The notes: a model not told the origin generated them from the sequence alone. A stretch of 64,000 bases of DNA from CAIWHR01 sp963823215 (GCA_963823215.1 CAWGKT010000010.1:62001-126000); one strand, 5' to 3'. Shown: positions 8,451 through 17,126, counted from the stretch's first letter. A program made the numbers and translations.

Positions 8451-9200
8451 ATGACCTTCGATGGGCGCACGGCGCTCGTCACCGGTGCCGCCCAGGGCAT
8501 CGGGCAGGCGATTGCACTGGCACTGGCCGAGGCCGGCGCGCGCGTCCACGCCGCGGATCTCGATGCCGACGGCGTCGCGCGCTTCGCCGCCGCGCACCGA
8601 ATGTCTCAGCACGTGTTCGATGTCTCCGACCGCGTCGCGGCCCATGCCGTGGTCGCAGAAATCGCAAGATCTGAGGGCCGTCTCGACATTCTCGTCAACG
8701 CGGCAGGAGGCGTTTGCGGGCAGGTCGGCCGCCCGATCGAAGACGTTGAAGAGGCGGACTGGCACGCGATCTTCAAGGCAAATGTGGACGGCGCGTTCTG
8801 GCTGGCGCAAGCGGCATCGTTGCCGATGCGCGAAGCCGGATACGGCCGCATCGTCAACATCGCGTCGGGCGCGGGGCTGCGGCCAAGCTTGACCGGGATT
8901 CAGGCGTACACGGCGGCCAAGCATGCGCTGGTCGGCCTCACCAAGCAGCTGTCGCAGGACCTCGGCCGCTACGGGATCACCAGCAACGCCGTGGCCCCGG
9001 GATTCGTGCGTTCCAACCCGTCGACCGAGCGGCAATGGGAACGCCTCGGCCCGGAAGGGCAGGCGCGCTTGGTCGAGAGCGTGCACACGCGACGGCTTGG
9101 CGAGGCGGCGGACATCGCCAACGCCGTGCTGTTCCTGGCGAGCGACGACGCAGCGTGGATCTCGGGACAAATCCTGTCCGTGGACGGCGGCCGTTCCTGA
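8451..9200 (+). CDS. SDR-family NAD(P)-dependent oxidoreductase
   Basis: 249-residue classical short-chain dehydrogenase. TGAAQGIG (cofactor loop), NAAGG (core strand), a serine in NIASGAG, and the catalytic pair in YTAAK are all present. It ends with LSVDGGRS, as classical SDRs do. The ATG at 8451 is preferred over one at 8424 because AAGGA lies about 8 bases upstream of it, whereas the GGAGG before 8424 is only one base away. It likely oxidises or reduces a hydroxy/oxo intermediate of the same pathway as its neighbours. Confidence 0.88.
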   Translation: MTFDGRTALVTGAAQGIGQAIALALAEAGARVHAADLDADGVARFAAAHRMSQHVFDVSDRVAAHAVVAEIARSEGRLDILVNAAGGVCGQVGRPIEDVEEADWHAIFKANVDGAFWLAQAASLPMREAGYGRIVNIASGAGLRPSLTGIQAYTAAKHALVGLTKQLSQDLGRYGITSNAVAPGFVRSNPSTERQWERLGPEGQARLVESVHTRRLGEAADIANAVLFLASDDAAWISGQILSVDGGRS

Positions 9201-9252
9201 CAGGCACCGGCAGGCCGGCCTCAACCGGCAGCGAGGAGATGGGGGGCACCGC

Positions 9253-10485
9253 GTGGAAGTCATTGTCCTTGGCGCCGGCATTGTGGGCGTGACCAGCGCG
9301 TGGTTCCTCGCCCGTGCAGGACATGAGGTCACGGTGGTCGATCGGCAGCCGGGACCGGCGCGCGAGACCAGCTTCGCCAACGGCGGGCAGGTTTCGATCA
9401 CCCACTCCACGCCGTGGGCCAATCCCTCCGCGCCTGCCGACATCCTGCGGTGGCTCGGACACGAGGATGCGCCCCTGCTCTTCCGGCCGCGCGCGGAACT
9501 CGCGCAGTGGCTCTGGGGCGCGCGCTTCCTGCTCGAGTGCCTGCCGTCGCGCACGCGCCGGAACGTCGAGCGCATCCACGAGATCGTGACCTACAGCCAC
9601 GCGGTGCAGGACGCGCTCACGGCGGAGCTGGTGCTGGAATACGACGGCGTGCGCCGCGGCATCCTGAAGATCTTCACGGACCCGCGCGAGCTTGCGGCTG
9701 CCATCACGCCCGCGATGCGCGAGCCGGGTGCTGCCCGTGCGTTCAAGACGCCGGAGGAGTGCTTCGCGATCGAGCCCGCCCTCGCGCAAAGTCGACTTCC
9801 GATCCACGGCGGGATCTACATGCCGCGCGACGAGTCTGGCGACGCCCACAAGTTCACCGTGGAGCTCGCAGCGCATTGCGAACATGCAGGAGTGCGTTTC
9901 CTGTTCGGTACGCATGTCGACACGCTGGAGCGCGAAGGCGGCAGGGCCTCGGCGGTGCGCGTGCGGCGCGAAGGCGCAAGCGAGCGTCTGGCCGCGGACG
10001 CCTTTCTGGTGTGCATGGGCAGCTACAGCCCGCTGTTGCTGGCCCCGGTCGGCATTCGCGTGCCGATCTATCCGTTGAAGGGCTACTCGGTCACCCTCCC
10101 GGTCGATGATGCCGCTGCCGCGCCCACCGTTTCCATCACCGACGAGGCGATGAAGATCGTGATCTCGCGGCTGGGCAACAGGCTGCGGGCGGCCGGAACG
10201 GCCGAAGTCAACGGTTACGACACCGAGCTCAACCCGGCGCGGTGCGGCGCCATCGTGGACCGCGTGTTCGAGCTCTTTCCGCGCGCAGGACGGCGCGACG
10301 CAGTCACGTTGTGGACCGGCCTGCGCCCGTCGACGCCAAGCAACGTTCCTCTGGTGGGGCGCACGCGCTATCCCAATCTCTTCCTGAACACCGGCCACGG
10401 CACACTCGGCTGGACGATGGCATGCGGTAGCGCGCGCGCGGTCGCCGACCTCATGAGCGGGCGCCGTCCGGAACTCGAACTGTAG
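9253..10485 (+). CDS. dadA: D-amino acid dehydrogenase (DadA-type FAD oxidoreductase)
   Basis: 410 residues. The FAD-binding motif begins almost at the first residue (VIVLGAGIVGVTSAWFLARAG) and the DAO-family hallmarks follow: ETSFANGGQ, the middle block PLKGYSVTLP, and a C-terminal LFLNTGHGTLGWTMACGSA, which is strongly diagnostic of DadA. The enzyme oxidatively deaminates D-amino acids at the inner membrane and passes electrons to the respiratory chain. I chose the GTG at 9253 because it places the nucleotide-binding fold at the N-terminus; a G-rich stretch precedes it. The end of a run of co-directional genes from 4721, it suggests that the imported material yields D-amino acids. Confidence 0.9.
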   Translation: MEVIVLGAGIVGVTSAWFLARAGHEVTVVDRQPGPARETSFANGGQVSITHSTPWANPSAPADILRWLGHEDAPLLFRPRAELAQWLWGARFLLECLPSRTRRNVERIHEIVTYSHAVQDALTAELVLEYDGVRRGILKIFTDPRELAAAITPAMREPGAARAFKTPEECFAIEPALAQSRLPIHGGIYMPRDESGDAHKFTVELAAHCEHAGVRFLFGTHVDTLEREGGRASAVRVRREGASERLAADAFLVCMGSYSPLLLAPVGIRVPIYPLKGYSVTLPVDDAAAAPTVSITDEAMKIVISRLGNRLRAAGTAEVNGYDTELNPARCGAIVDRVFELFPRAGRRDAVTLWTGLRPSTPSNVPLVGRTRYPNLFLNTGHGTLGWTMACGSARAVADLMSGRRPELEL

Positions 10486-10871
10486 GGTCGCTTCCGACCA
10501 TCCGCCGAGATGTCGCTATCCACGTTTGATGCAATGTCAGCCGTTGGATCGGCGCTGCCTTAGTTGGCCGTGACCCGCCATGACCTGCCGGTCGAGGACC
10601 CGGGTTGAATGTCAGCAAGAGACGGATTGCGGCCTTCGCTGGCGGAGGATCGAACTGGCGCTTTCGACCCCGAGCGGTCTGCCCACTTTTCGCCATTCAG
10701 CCATTGAATGCCGCGTAAGCAGACGGTGATCGCCATCGTTCGCTTGTGGTGCGTCGATGTAGCCACCGAATTTTCCGGCGCCTACCCTAGCCCGTGCACC
10801 GATCGCATCAAACAAACGGGCGACCCATCTGGATCGCCCGCTCAATTATCGCAATTCGCCGGCGTGCAGAA
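10486..10871. other. 386-bp intergenic stretch without a gene
   Basis: Lies between the convergent dadA and the sulfatase. Short open frames occur on both strands but none has a ribosome-binding site or family resemblance. The style of the sequence (many GGTCG and CGGTC words, short interrupted dyads) resembles the gaps at 12573-13163 and 15230-15590. This looks like degraded repetitive DNA, not a gene. Confidence 0.5.
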
Positions 10872-12572
10872 TCAATCGTGCCCTTTGCGCGACTGTTGCA
10901 TCGCCTTGAGGATGCCGTCGAGGTTATAGGTCTCGGGCGCCTGCATCGGCGGAAATTCCTTGTACGAGAACAGCTCCTTCTCCCACAGCAACTGACCGAT
11001 CGGCAGCATGTTCCAGTTGTAGATGTAAGCGTTGCCAGGGGAGCCGATGGCACCGGCGTAGCCCAACAGAGACTTCGCGTCCGCGCCGACCGTCTGCTCG
11101 AAGGGGTCGCGCTTGAGGTTGGTGAGCTGGGTCCAGTGAAAACTGACAGCTCCAAACAATCCGCCCGTCCCGGTGTCCGGCACGATCGTGTAATACATTT
11201 TCCAGTTCTTGTAGCGCACCGCCGACGGTTGCGAGCCCGTGTAGTAGAAGAACACTTCACGCGCCGACTTCGCCGACTTGCCGGTGACGTAATCGGCCTG
11301 ATCGACGCCGTCGAGCTTGGTCTTGACGATGCCGGGGTACCTGCCGGCCATGATCTGCTCGTTCAGCGCATTGCCTTTGGGCCCGCCGGCGATGTTGACC
11401 AGCGTCGGCACCCAGTCGAGCGAAGCGAATATGTCGTTCTTGACCGTGCCCGGTTTGATGACGCCCGGCCAGCGCATGAGCATCGGTGCGCGCATGCCGC
11501 CTTCCCAGGTGGTCAGCTTGCCGCCTTTGAAGGGGGTAGTGCCGCCGTCCGGGAAGGTGATGTTCTCGGCGCCGTTATCGGTGGTGAAGACGACGATGGT
11601 GTTGTCGAGCTGACCCATGTCCTCGAGCTTCTTGAGGACGTAGCCGATGTTGTCGTCCATCTGTTTCATCCCGGCTTCGTTGGTGCCCCAGTCCTTGCCG
11701 CCCTGTTCACCCACCATGGCTTCGTACTTGGGCGACAGCACGGTCGTGATGTGCATGCGCGCCGGGTTGTACCAGACGAAGAACGGCTTGTTGGTCTTCT
11801 TGGGGTCGTTGCGGTCGAGGAAGTCGATGACCTTGGCCGAGATCTCTTCGTCGACGGCCCGCGAGCGGTCGAGCGTCAGCGGACCTTCGTCCTTGCAAGT
11901 GGTGTTCTTCTGCGTGCCGTCGCTGGACTTGCACCATAGCACCGGGCGCGGCGGAGTGAGACAGGTCGACGTCTTCGGATCCAGGGCGCCGGGCACCTCA
12001 GGCAAGCCAGTGATCGGCGTGTTCTTGCACGGCGGTGCGATACCCTGCACCAGCGGCGTCTTGTTGATATCGACGAAGCTCACGCCTTGCATGGCGTCGA
12101 GGTGATAAAGGTAGCCCCAGAATTCCTGGAAGCCGTGCGATGTCGGCAGTGCCTCGAAATGGTCGCCCAGGTGATTCTTGCCGAATTCACCCGTCGTGTA
12201 GCCGAGATCCAGCAGAAACTTGGCCAGCGCCGGCGTGCCGGGGCGCAGCCACGAGGGGCTGCCCGGCAGTTGCGGTGGGATCATGCCAGTACGCAGTGGG
12301 TGCATGCCGGTGAAGAAGGCGTTGCGCCCGGCCGTGCAGCTCTGCTCGGCGTAATAAGTCATGAACTTGGCGCCCTCGTGCGCGATTCGGTCGATATTGG
12401 GCGTCTCGCCCACCATCAGTCCTTGATGGTAGACGCTCGGCTGCATCCAGCCGATGTCGTCGCCCATGATGAACAGGATATTGGGCTTGGCCTGGCCAAG
12501 CGCGGACGACGAAGCGAACAAGCCAATCATCAGAACGGCAATTATTGCTCTGCTTAATCCGATCAAATTCAT
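10872..12572 (-). CDS. Secreted arylsulfatase
   Basis: 566-residue sulfatase that hydrolyses sulfate esters; exported, since residues 1-26 form a Sec signal peptide ending ASSSALGQA. The metal site appears at once as NILFIMGDDIG (Asp38-Asp39). The formylglycine motif is C79-T-A-G-R83 followed by NAFFTGMHPLRTG, so Cys79 should be converted to formylglycine by a maturase that is not encoded in this window. Further metal ligands lie in FTTDNGAEN. The ATG at 12572 follows CTGGAGAC; the open frame extends upstream to 12812 without support. It faces away from another sulfatase at 13164 across a 591-bp gap. Confidence 0.93.
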   Translation of the reverse strand: MNLIGLSRAIIAVLMIGLFASSSALGQAKPNILFIMGDDIGWMQPSVYHQGLMVGETPNIDRIAHEGAKFMTYYAEQSCTAGRNAFFTGMHPLRTGMIPPQLPGSPSWLRPGTPALAKFLLDLGYTTGEFGKNHLGDHFEALPTSHGFQEFWGYLYHLDAMQGVSFVDINKTPLVQGIAPPCKNTPITGLPEVPGALDPKTSTCLTPPRPVLWCKSSDGTQKNTTCKDEGPLTLDRSRAVDEEISAKVIDFLDRNDPKKTNKPFFVWYNPARMHITTVLSPKYEAMVGEQGGKDWGTNEAGMKQMDDNIGYVLKKLEDMGQLDNTIVVFTTDNGAENITFPDGGTTPFKGGKLTTWEGGMRAPMLMRWPGVIKPGTVKNDIFASLDWVPTLVNIAGGPKGNALNEQIMAGRYPGIVKTKLDGVDQADYVTGKSAKSAREVFFYYTGSQPSAVRYKNWKMYYTIVPDTGTGGLFGAVSFHWTQLTNLKRDPFEQTVGADAKSLLGYAGAIGSPGNAYIYNWNMLPIGQLLWEKELFSYKEFPPMQAPETYNLDGILKAMQQSRKGHD

Positions 12573-13163
12573 TGGAAGTCTCCAGAGTAACTGTTGAGAA
12601 GTCGGCACAACCATGTTTGTGGCCTCTCCCTTGCCCCCATGCGCTTCTACGAGCGGTCGGGGCATCGTCGCAGGAAACAGTCCATCGTCGCAACAAGGAT
12701 ATTGACGATCACGCCAAGGCCGCAGCGCACGACGTGATCGTCGGCTGCCGCCGACACTTTTTTGGGTGCGCGCGCACACCGGCGCTGTGCTGTGTCGGTG
12801 AATGTGATCCAAAGTTAACGGCCGCTTACTGGCAGATTGGTCGGCGACGCTGACCGACTGGTCCTGGCCGGTTCAAGCCCGCCAATCTCGACCTTGCTGT
12901 GCATGGTAAGGGAAGTACAGCGGCCGTTGGGCGCGTGCAGTTCTACGCCCGGACCCGACCCTGAGTTGACGGTCAGGTCGCTCCACAAGCGGTCGTTGAA
13001 AATCATGGAAGCGGCCGTTTACCCGTGCCCGGCAGTTGGCCCGCACGCGGCCGAGCCAAGAGCGTTAGCGGGGGAGGCGCGACTCGTTTCCGGAACGGGG
13101 TGGTCGGGCACCGATTCCGGCATGCGGGGCGCGTTAGGTCGGCCGTTGGCGTAGCATGGTGGA
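12573..13163. other. 591-bp divergent intergenic region between two sulfatases
   Basis: No convincing gene. It must hold the promoters of both sulfatases. A structured patch runs from 12834 to 12888: arms AGATTGG (12834-12840) and CCAATCT (12882-12888) enclose an inner GTCGG/CCGAC dyad. Part of the patch (GGTTCAAGC) superficially recalls a tRNA T-loop, but the rest does not fold as a tRNA. Confidence 0.5.
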
Positions 13164-14858
13164 GTGGACCTCACCCCCGTCGCGCATGCGATCCGGACGT
13201 TCTCGCGCGGCGCGTTCCTCGCGCGGCGAGCGCTGGCGCATCGACTTGAGCCGGCGCCATCGCCGCAACACGCCTGCTCCGGCGTACGCCACCGCAACAT
13301 CCTCTTCGTCACGGTCGATCAGCAGCGGTACGATGCGCTCGGCATCACGGGCCACCCGTTCGCGCGCACGCCGGTCGTCGACGCGCTCGCCCGGGACGGA
13401 CTGCTCTACCGGCGCGCGCACGTGCAGAACGTCGTCTGCATGCCGTCGCGGGCGACGATGCTGACCGGGCAGCATCCGCTGACGCACGGCGTGGTGTCCA
13501 ACGGCATTCCGCTTGCCGACGATTCGCCGAACGTCGCCCGCCTGCTGCGCGCCGCGGGCTACCACACGGCGCTCCTCGGGAAGGCGCACTTCGATCCGCA
13601 CCTCGATCCGCTGCTGCGCTTTCCCGAGAACCGTCGCGCCGCCGAGCGCGACGACACGCCGTGGCGCGGCTTCGACCACGTCGAGTTCGCTGCGCACGGA
13701 CCGATCGGCGGCCACCACTACGCGGCTTGGCTTTACGAGAACCACCCGGCGGACGTCGCCGGATTCGGCGCCGTGCTGACGGGCGCTCGCGGCGGCTTTA
13801 CCGGCGCGCCCGAGGTCGCGCTCAATCCCATACCGCGCGCGCACTACCACACGGACTGGGTGGCCGATCGCACCATTGACTGGCTCTGCTCGCTCGATCT
13901 TCACGCACCGTTCTTCTGCTGGATGAGCTTCCCGGATCCGCACCATCCGTTCGATCCGCCGATGGAAGAGGTGCGACGACGAGGCGATTTTCGCGGACGC
14001 CCGCTTCCGGGCGGCCATCCGGGATCGGCCGAGCGTGCGCGCGCGATTCTCGCGCGGAAGCCGCGCCACTGGCTCGACTTCTACGAAGGGCGCTTCCGCA
14101 ATCCGGAGGGAGGACCGACGAGCTTCATCCCAGCGCACCTCACGCATGACCAGCTGCGCGAGATCGACCACTTGGTCCAGGTGGAGAACGAGCTTGTCGA
14201 CGAGGCCGTGGGCCGGGTGCTCGCGGCGCTCGGTGAGCGCGGGCTCCACGACTGCACGGATGTCTTCTTCACCTCCGACCACGGCGATCTCGGCGGCCAC
14301 GCCGGGCTGATCTTCAAGGGGCCCTACCACGTCGAGGCGCTGATGAGAGTGCCGCTCGTATGGCGCCCGGCGCGAGCGGCTGCGATCGCCCCTGCCTTCA
14401 TCGACGAGCCGGTCGGGCTCGTCGACCTCGCGCCGACGTTCTGCGCGATCGCCGGCATCCCGCCCGCGGCCGCGATGCAGGGCGAGCCGCTGCCCGACGC
14501 GAGCGGCAGCCGCCGCGAGCGCGTGATCACGACGTTCGACAGCCAGTTCGCGCGCGTTGGCATGCACGTTCGCACGATCTACCGCGACGGGATGATCTGC
14601 ACGGCCTACGAGCCGAGCACGGCCGACCGCGGCGGACGCTTTCCTGTCAGCGGCGCCCTATGGCTCGCCGCCTCGCGCATTCCGCGCTACGACGGCAGCG
14701 AAGGCGAGCTCTACGACGTGCGCAACGACCCGGAGCAGTGGGAGAATCTGTGGGACGATCCGTCGCGGCGCGGGTTGCGCGACGACCTCGTCGCCGATCT
14801 CCGCGCCCATATGCCGGAGGAACGCCTGCCGCGTCTTCGGGTGGCCGCGCCGACGTGA
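13164..14858 (+). CDS. Sulfatase-family hydrolase
   Basis: 564 residues. Metal and catalytic features: HRNILFVTVDQQRYDALG, the formylglycine motif C92-M-P-S-R96 followed by ATMLTGQ, FPDPHHPFD, and the C-terminal metal block FFTSDHGD. VTVDQQR plus CMPSR is the pattern of choline-sulfatase and phosphonate-monoester-hydrolase-like sulfatases, which are usually cytoplasmic. The N-terminus is unusual: about 44 residues from the GTG at 13164 precede the conserved core. They contain no hydrophobic signal peptide and there is no clear ribosome-binding site, so the true start is uncertain. The substrate is unknown. Confidence 0.85.
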   Translation: MDLTPVAHAIRTFSRGAFLARRALAHRLEPAPSPQHACSGVRHRNILFVTVDQQRYDALGITGHPFARTPVVDALARDGLLYRRAHVQNVVCMPSRATMLTGQHPLTHGVVSNGIPLADDSPNVARLLRAAGYHTALLGKAHFDPHLDPLLRFPENRRAAERDDTPWRGFDHVEFAAHGPIGGHHYAAWLYENHPADVAGFGAVLTGARGGFTGAPEVALNPIPRAHYHTDWVADRTIDWLCSLDLHAPFFCWMSFPDPHHPFDPPMEEVRRRGDFRGRPLPGGHPGSAERARAILARKPRHWLDFYEGRFRNPEGGPTSFIPAHLTHDQLREIDHLVQVENELVDEAVGRVLAALGERGLHDCTDVFFTSDHGDLGGHAGLIFKGPYHVEALMRVPLVWRPARAAAIAPAFIDEPVGLVDLAPTFCAIAGIPPAAAMQGEPLPDASGSRRERVITTFDSQFARVGMHVRTIYRDGMICTAYEPSTADRGGRFPVSGALWLAASRIPRYDGSEGELYDVRNDPEQWENLWDDPSRRGLRDDLVADLRAHMPEERLPRLRVAAPT

Positions 14859-15594
14859 ATCGGCCGGCGCCCCCGCACGCACCCTTCGACAGCGCCAGCC
14901 AGACCGCCTCAGTCTTGCAGTACTCCTCCGTGTAACCGCCGATGCGTAACTGACTCTTTCTTCCCATCTTGCCCTCCGTCCATCAGAAAGCATTCTGAGG
15001 TACGTGAAACCGGGGCAGGGTCAAGTTTTCGACAATCGGCAGCCAGTTACGGACCGAGCGCTACAGACTTGTTCAGACGTGGTGCGATCTACGTGGGCAA
15101 GATCCTCACCTGCCAATTGAGCGGCCGACCAGGTTCGAGCTGGACATCAACCTCAAGACCGCGAAGGCGCTCGGCATCACCATCCCGCAATGGTTGCTGT
15201 TGCGTGCTGCCGAGGTGATTCGGTAACGAGGAGGCAGAGAACAAACGTGGCCGACGGTATCGGGCCGTCCTGGACCGGCGGGAATTGGGGCGAACGTCCG
15301 GTTCCAGCACGGTTCTGCGCTCGGTCCGAATGACCCGACATGGCCGCGAGCGGAGATTCCCCCAAGTTGCCTATAGCTGCCCTTGGAGTTGTCAACCTCT
15401 GGCGCGAACGGCAGCTAACGGACACCGTTGCGAATTCACACTATCGGCCACGAACGGACCTTCGAGCGTCGGCGGCATAGCGGACGCTCGCCGACAATGG
15501 GCGCCTTCTTGCCGACGCGTCTTTGGACGGCTTGACGAAGCGCAGTTGACCTGCGAATGTCAAAGGCACGAGCAGTTCACGCCGAGGGAATGCC
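14859..15594. other. 736-bp gene-poor region containing one pseudogene fragment
   Basis: Apart from the remnant at 15072-15226, I see no gene. 15230-15590 is rich in short CGGAC, CGGTC and GGCCG words and interrupted dyads, similar to the gaps at 10486 and 12573. Confidence 0.5.
15072..15226 (+). pseudogene. C-terminal remnant of an ABC-type substrate-binding protein (PF04392 family)
   Basis: The translation first reads FRRGAIYVGKILTCQL and then, after a frameshift near 15118-15126, FELDINLKTAKALGITIP followed by QWLLLRAAEVIR and a TAA stop at 15224. This is the recognisable C-terminus of the uncharacterised ABC-transporter substrate-binding protein family (consensus INLKTAKALGLTIP). Only about 50 of some 320 residues remain, with no start codon or ribosome-binding site. 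It marks a deleted gene. Confidence 0.75.
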
Positions 15595-15990
15595 ATGCAA
15601 CGGATGCCGCTTGGAGCCAAAGGCTCGTTCAGCCTCATCGTCACACAGGATCACCTCGCCAACCGATTCAAAGACGCAATGTTGCCACCGGTCCTCGCGA
15701 CACCCATCATGATTATGGTCATGGAGAACGCAGCGCTCAATGCAATGAAACCTTACCTTGATGCCGGCGAGACGGCGCTCGGTACGCGAGTAGATGTTCG
15801 TCACATATCTGCGACTCCAGCGGGCCGGCGCGTTACCGGTGAAGCGGTGGTCACCAAGATCGATGGGCGACGTATCGAGTTCACGATCCGAGCGACGGTG
15901 GGCGCCGAGGTGATCGGCCTGGGCACTCACGAGCGGGTAATCATCGATCTCGCCAAATTCTCTCAACAGCTGAAATCGAAATTTGTGTAG
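15595..15990 (+). CDS. FlK-type (fluoroacetyl-CoA thioesterase-like) hot-dog thioesterase
   Basis: 131-residue single hot-dog domain. LATPIMIMVMENAALNAM and VRHISATP are the family's two signatures. The catalytic triad of Streptomyces FlK is Thr42-Glu50-His76; here Thr36, Glu44 and His70 have exactly the same spacing (8 and 26). This supports an active acyl-CoA thioesterase, although most family members in proteobacteria have unknown substrates and fluoroacetyl-CoA should not be assumed. The ATG follows GAGGGAA. It stands alone, with pseudogene debris upstream and an empty gap downstream. Confidence 0.85.
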   Translation: MQRMPLGAKGSFSLIVTQDHLANRFKDAMLPPVLATPIMIMVMENAALNAMKPYLDAGETALGTRVDVRHISATPAGRRVTGEAVVTKIDGRRIEFTIRATVGAEVIGLGTHERVIIDLAKFSQQLKSKFV

Positions 15991-16418
15991 CGATGCGCCA
16001 GATTGTCCTCAGGGCTTCAATCGTGTCCGGTGGCCGCCGGCGGCGGTGGGTTCAATCGTCGAATCATTGGTGAGGGAAGCACGTCGCGCAAGGTGTCCGC
16101 AAATAGTCAGAGGAGATCATCAGGTGCTTCTTGGCGCCCGGTCCGAATGGCAGGTCGTGGCCGAACTGGGACCGGCAGTCCTTGACGCCCCCCCCCGATC
16201 GCGAGCACTGAGCACCTAGCACTCGGCACTGCCCGGCATCATCACGTGCGAGGCATGTGGCGCTGACAATCGGCCCTTCGGCCGAGAAATCTTGCGCGGG
16301 GGCAAAGGGCTTCGGACGGATTCTGGCGTGCGTCGATCCGGTTGGTCCTGTTTCTCCTTGAAGTTCAGTCCCGAATCCTGGGGGCGTGCCCGAGAATCCG
16401 AGCCTGGCCCAGTTCGCG
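15991..16418. other. 428-bp intergenic region without a gene
   Basis: Convergent gap between the thioesterase and the azoreductase gene. It contains a run of nine C at about 16189-16197 and a short tandem repeat (16203-16230). No ORF with family resemblance, and no clear terminator hairpin. Confidence 0.5.
16203..16230. repeat. Four-copy heptamer tandem repeat
   Basis: Four successive 7-mers GAGCACT, GAGCACC, TAGCACT and CGGCACT, sharing the core GCAC in phase. It lies in a non-coding gap and could vary in copy number between strains. Confidence 0.6.
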
Positions 16419-17021
16419 TTACGCCGCCACCGCTTCCTCGATCTGCTCGTACGCCGATGCGATCGCCGTCTGTTCCGCGTCGGGCCCCATCGAAAGACCC
16501 TCGGCGTACACAAAATGCACGTCGGTGAGGCCGAGGAAGGTGAACACCGTTTTCAGATAGGGGACCTGCGTGTCCGCCGGCGTGTTCCGGTACTTGCCGC
16601 CGCGTGTCAGCGCGACATAGACGTGCTTTCCCTTGAGCAGGCCTTCGGGGCCCTGCTCCGTGTAGCGGAAAGTCACGCCGGCCCGCGAAATTGCATCGAT
16701 CCAGTTTTTCAGCTGGGCCGGCACTCCGAAGTTGTACATGGGCACGCCCAGAACGATCGTGTCCGCTGCCTGAGTCTCCGCAATCAATGCGTCGTCCAGT
16801 GCAACGCGCGCGACCTGTTCCGGGGTGCGTTGGCCGGCCGGCGTGAAGAGCGCGCCGAGCGCGACTTCGTCCAGGATCGGGTGCGGCACTTTGTTGAGAT
16901 CGCGCACGATCAGCGTGGCGTCGGGATCGGCATCGCGCAGGCGTTGGACAAGGCGGCTGGCGAGGCGCGTCGAGTGAGATGCTTCGCGGCGGGCGCTGGA
17001 ATTGATCTGCAGTACGTTCAT
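16419..17021 (-). CDS. azoR: FMN-dependent NADH-azoreductase / NAD(P)H:quinone reductase
   Basis: 200 residues, the usual AzoR length. The flavodoxin-like fold shows NVLQINSSARREASHSTRLA (FMN phosphate loop), VLGVPMYNFGVPAQLKNWID (flavin isoalloxazine site, the strongest AzoR motif) and a late TRGGKY loop. It reduces quinones and azo compounds with NADH by two electrons. The ATG at 17021 is chosen because GGAG lies 6 bases upstream; the frame remains open further up but without support. It is divergent from a LysR gene, with a strong dyad between the two, so LysR control is likely. Confidence 0.93.
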   Translation of the reverse strand: MNVLQINSSARREASHSTRLASRLVQRLRDADPDATLIVRDLNKVPHPILDEVALGALFTPAGQRTPEQVARVALDDALIAETQAADTIVLGVPMYNFGVPAQLKNWIDAISRAGVTFRYTEQGPEGLLKGKHVYVALTRGGKYRNTPADTQVPYLKTVFTFLGLTDVHFVYAEGLSMGPDAEQTAIASAYEQIEEAVAA

Positions 17022-17057
17022 GTTGGGCTCCATCGGGTTGATGTGGGTGATGGGGCG

Positions 17058-17086
17058 AATATAATTGTTGCTTGGTTGATTCGGAA
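17058..17086 (-). promoter_or_regulatory. Candidate sigma70 promoter for the azoreductase gene
   Basis: On the minus strand, TTCCGA (17081-17086) is followed 17 bases later by TATATT (17058-17063). The -10 element is good and the -35 weak, as expected for an activator-dependent promoter. The dyad at 17105-17126 sits just upstream of it. Confidence 0.45.
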
Positions 17087-17104
17087 GCCCTAAAAATGGA
17101 TAAT

Positions 17105-17126
17105 ATTGTTCCGCTATTGGAACAAT
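17105..17126. promoter_or_regulatory. Perfect inverted repeat, probable LysR-type operator
   Basis: ATTGTTCC, six bases, GGAACAAT: an 8-bp perfect dyad in an AT-rich patch between azoR and the LysR gene, containing T-N11-A spacing. Its centre is about 65 bases upstream of the transcription start implied by the candidate azoR promoter, the classical position of a LysR recognition site. Confidence 0.7.

Noticed and set aside
10794..11939. 381-codon plus-strand open frame
   Set aside because: It is antisense to the arylsulfatase, whose motifs, signal peptide and RBS are all clear. The composition of the frame is that of a GC-rich shadow.
12841..12895. tRNA-like sequence (GGTTCAAGC)
   Set aside because: The T-stem has a mismatch, there is no D-arm or anticodon arm in the right place, and the flanking arms form a different dyad.
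13134..14567. 477-codon minus-strand open frame over the second sulfatase
   Set aside because: Shadow of 13164-14858, with no recognisable domain.
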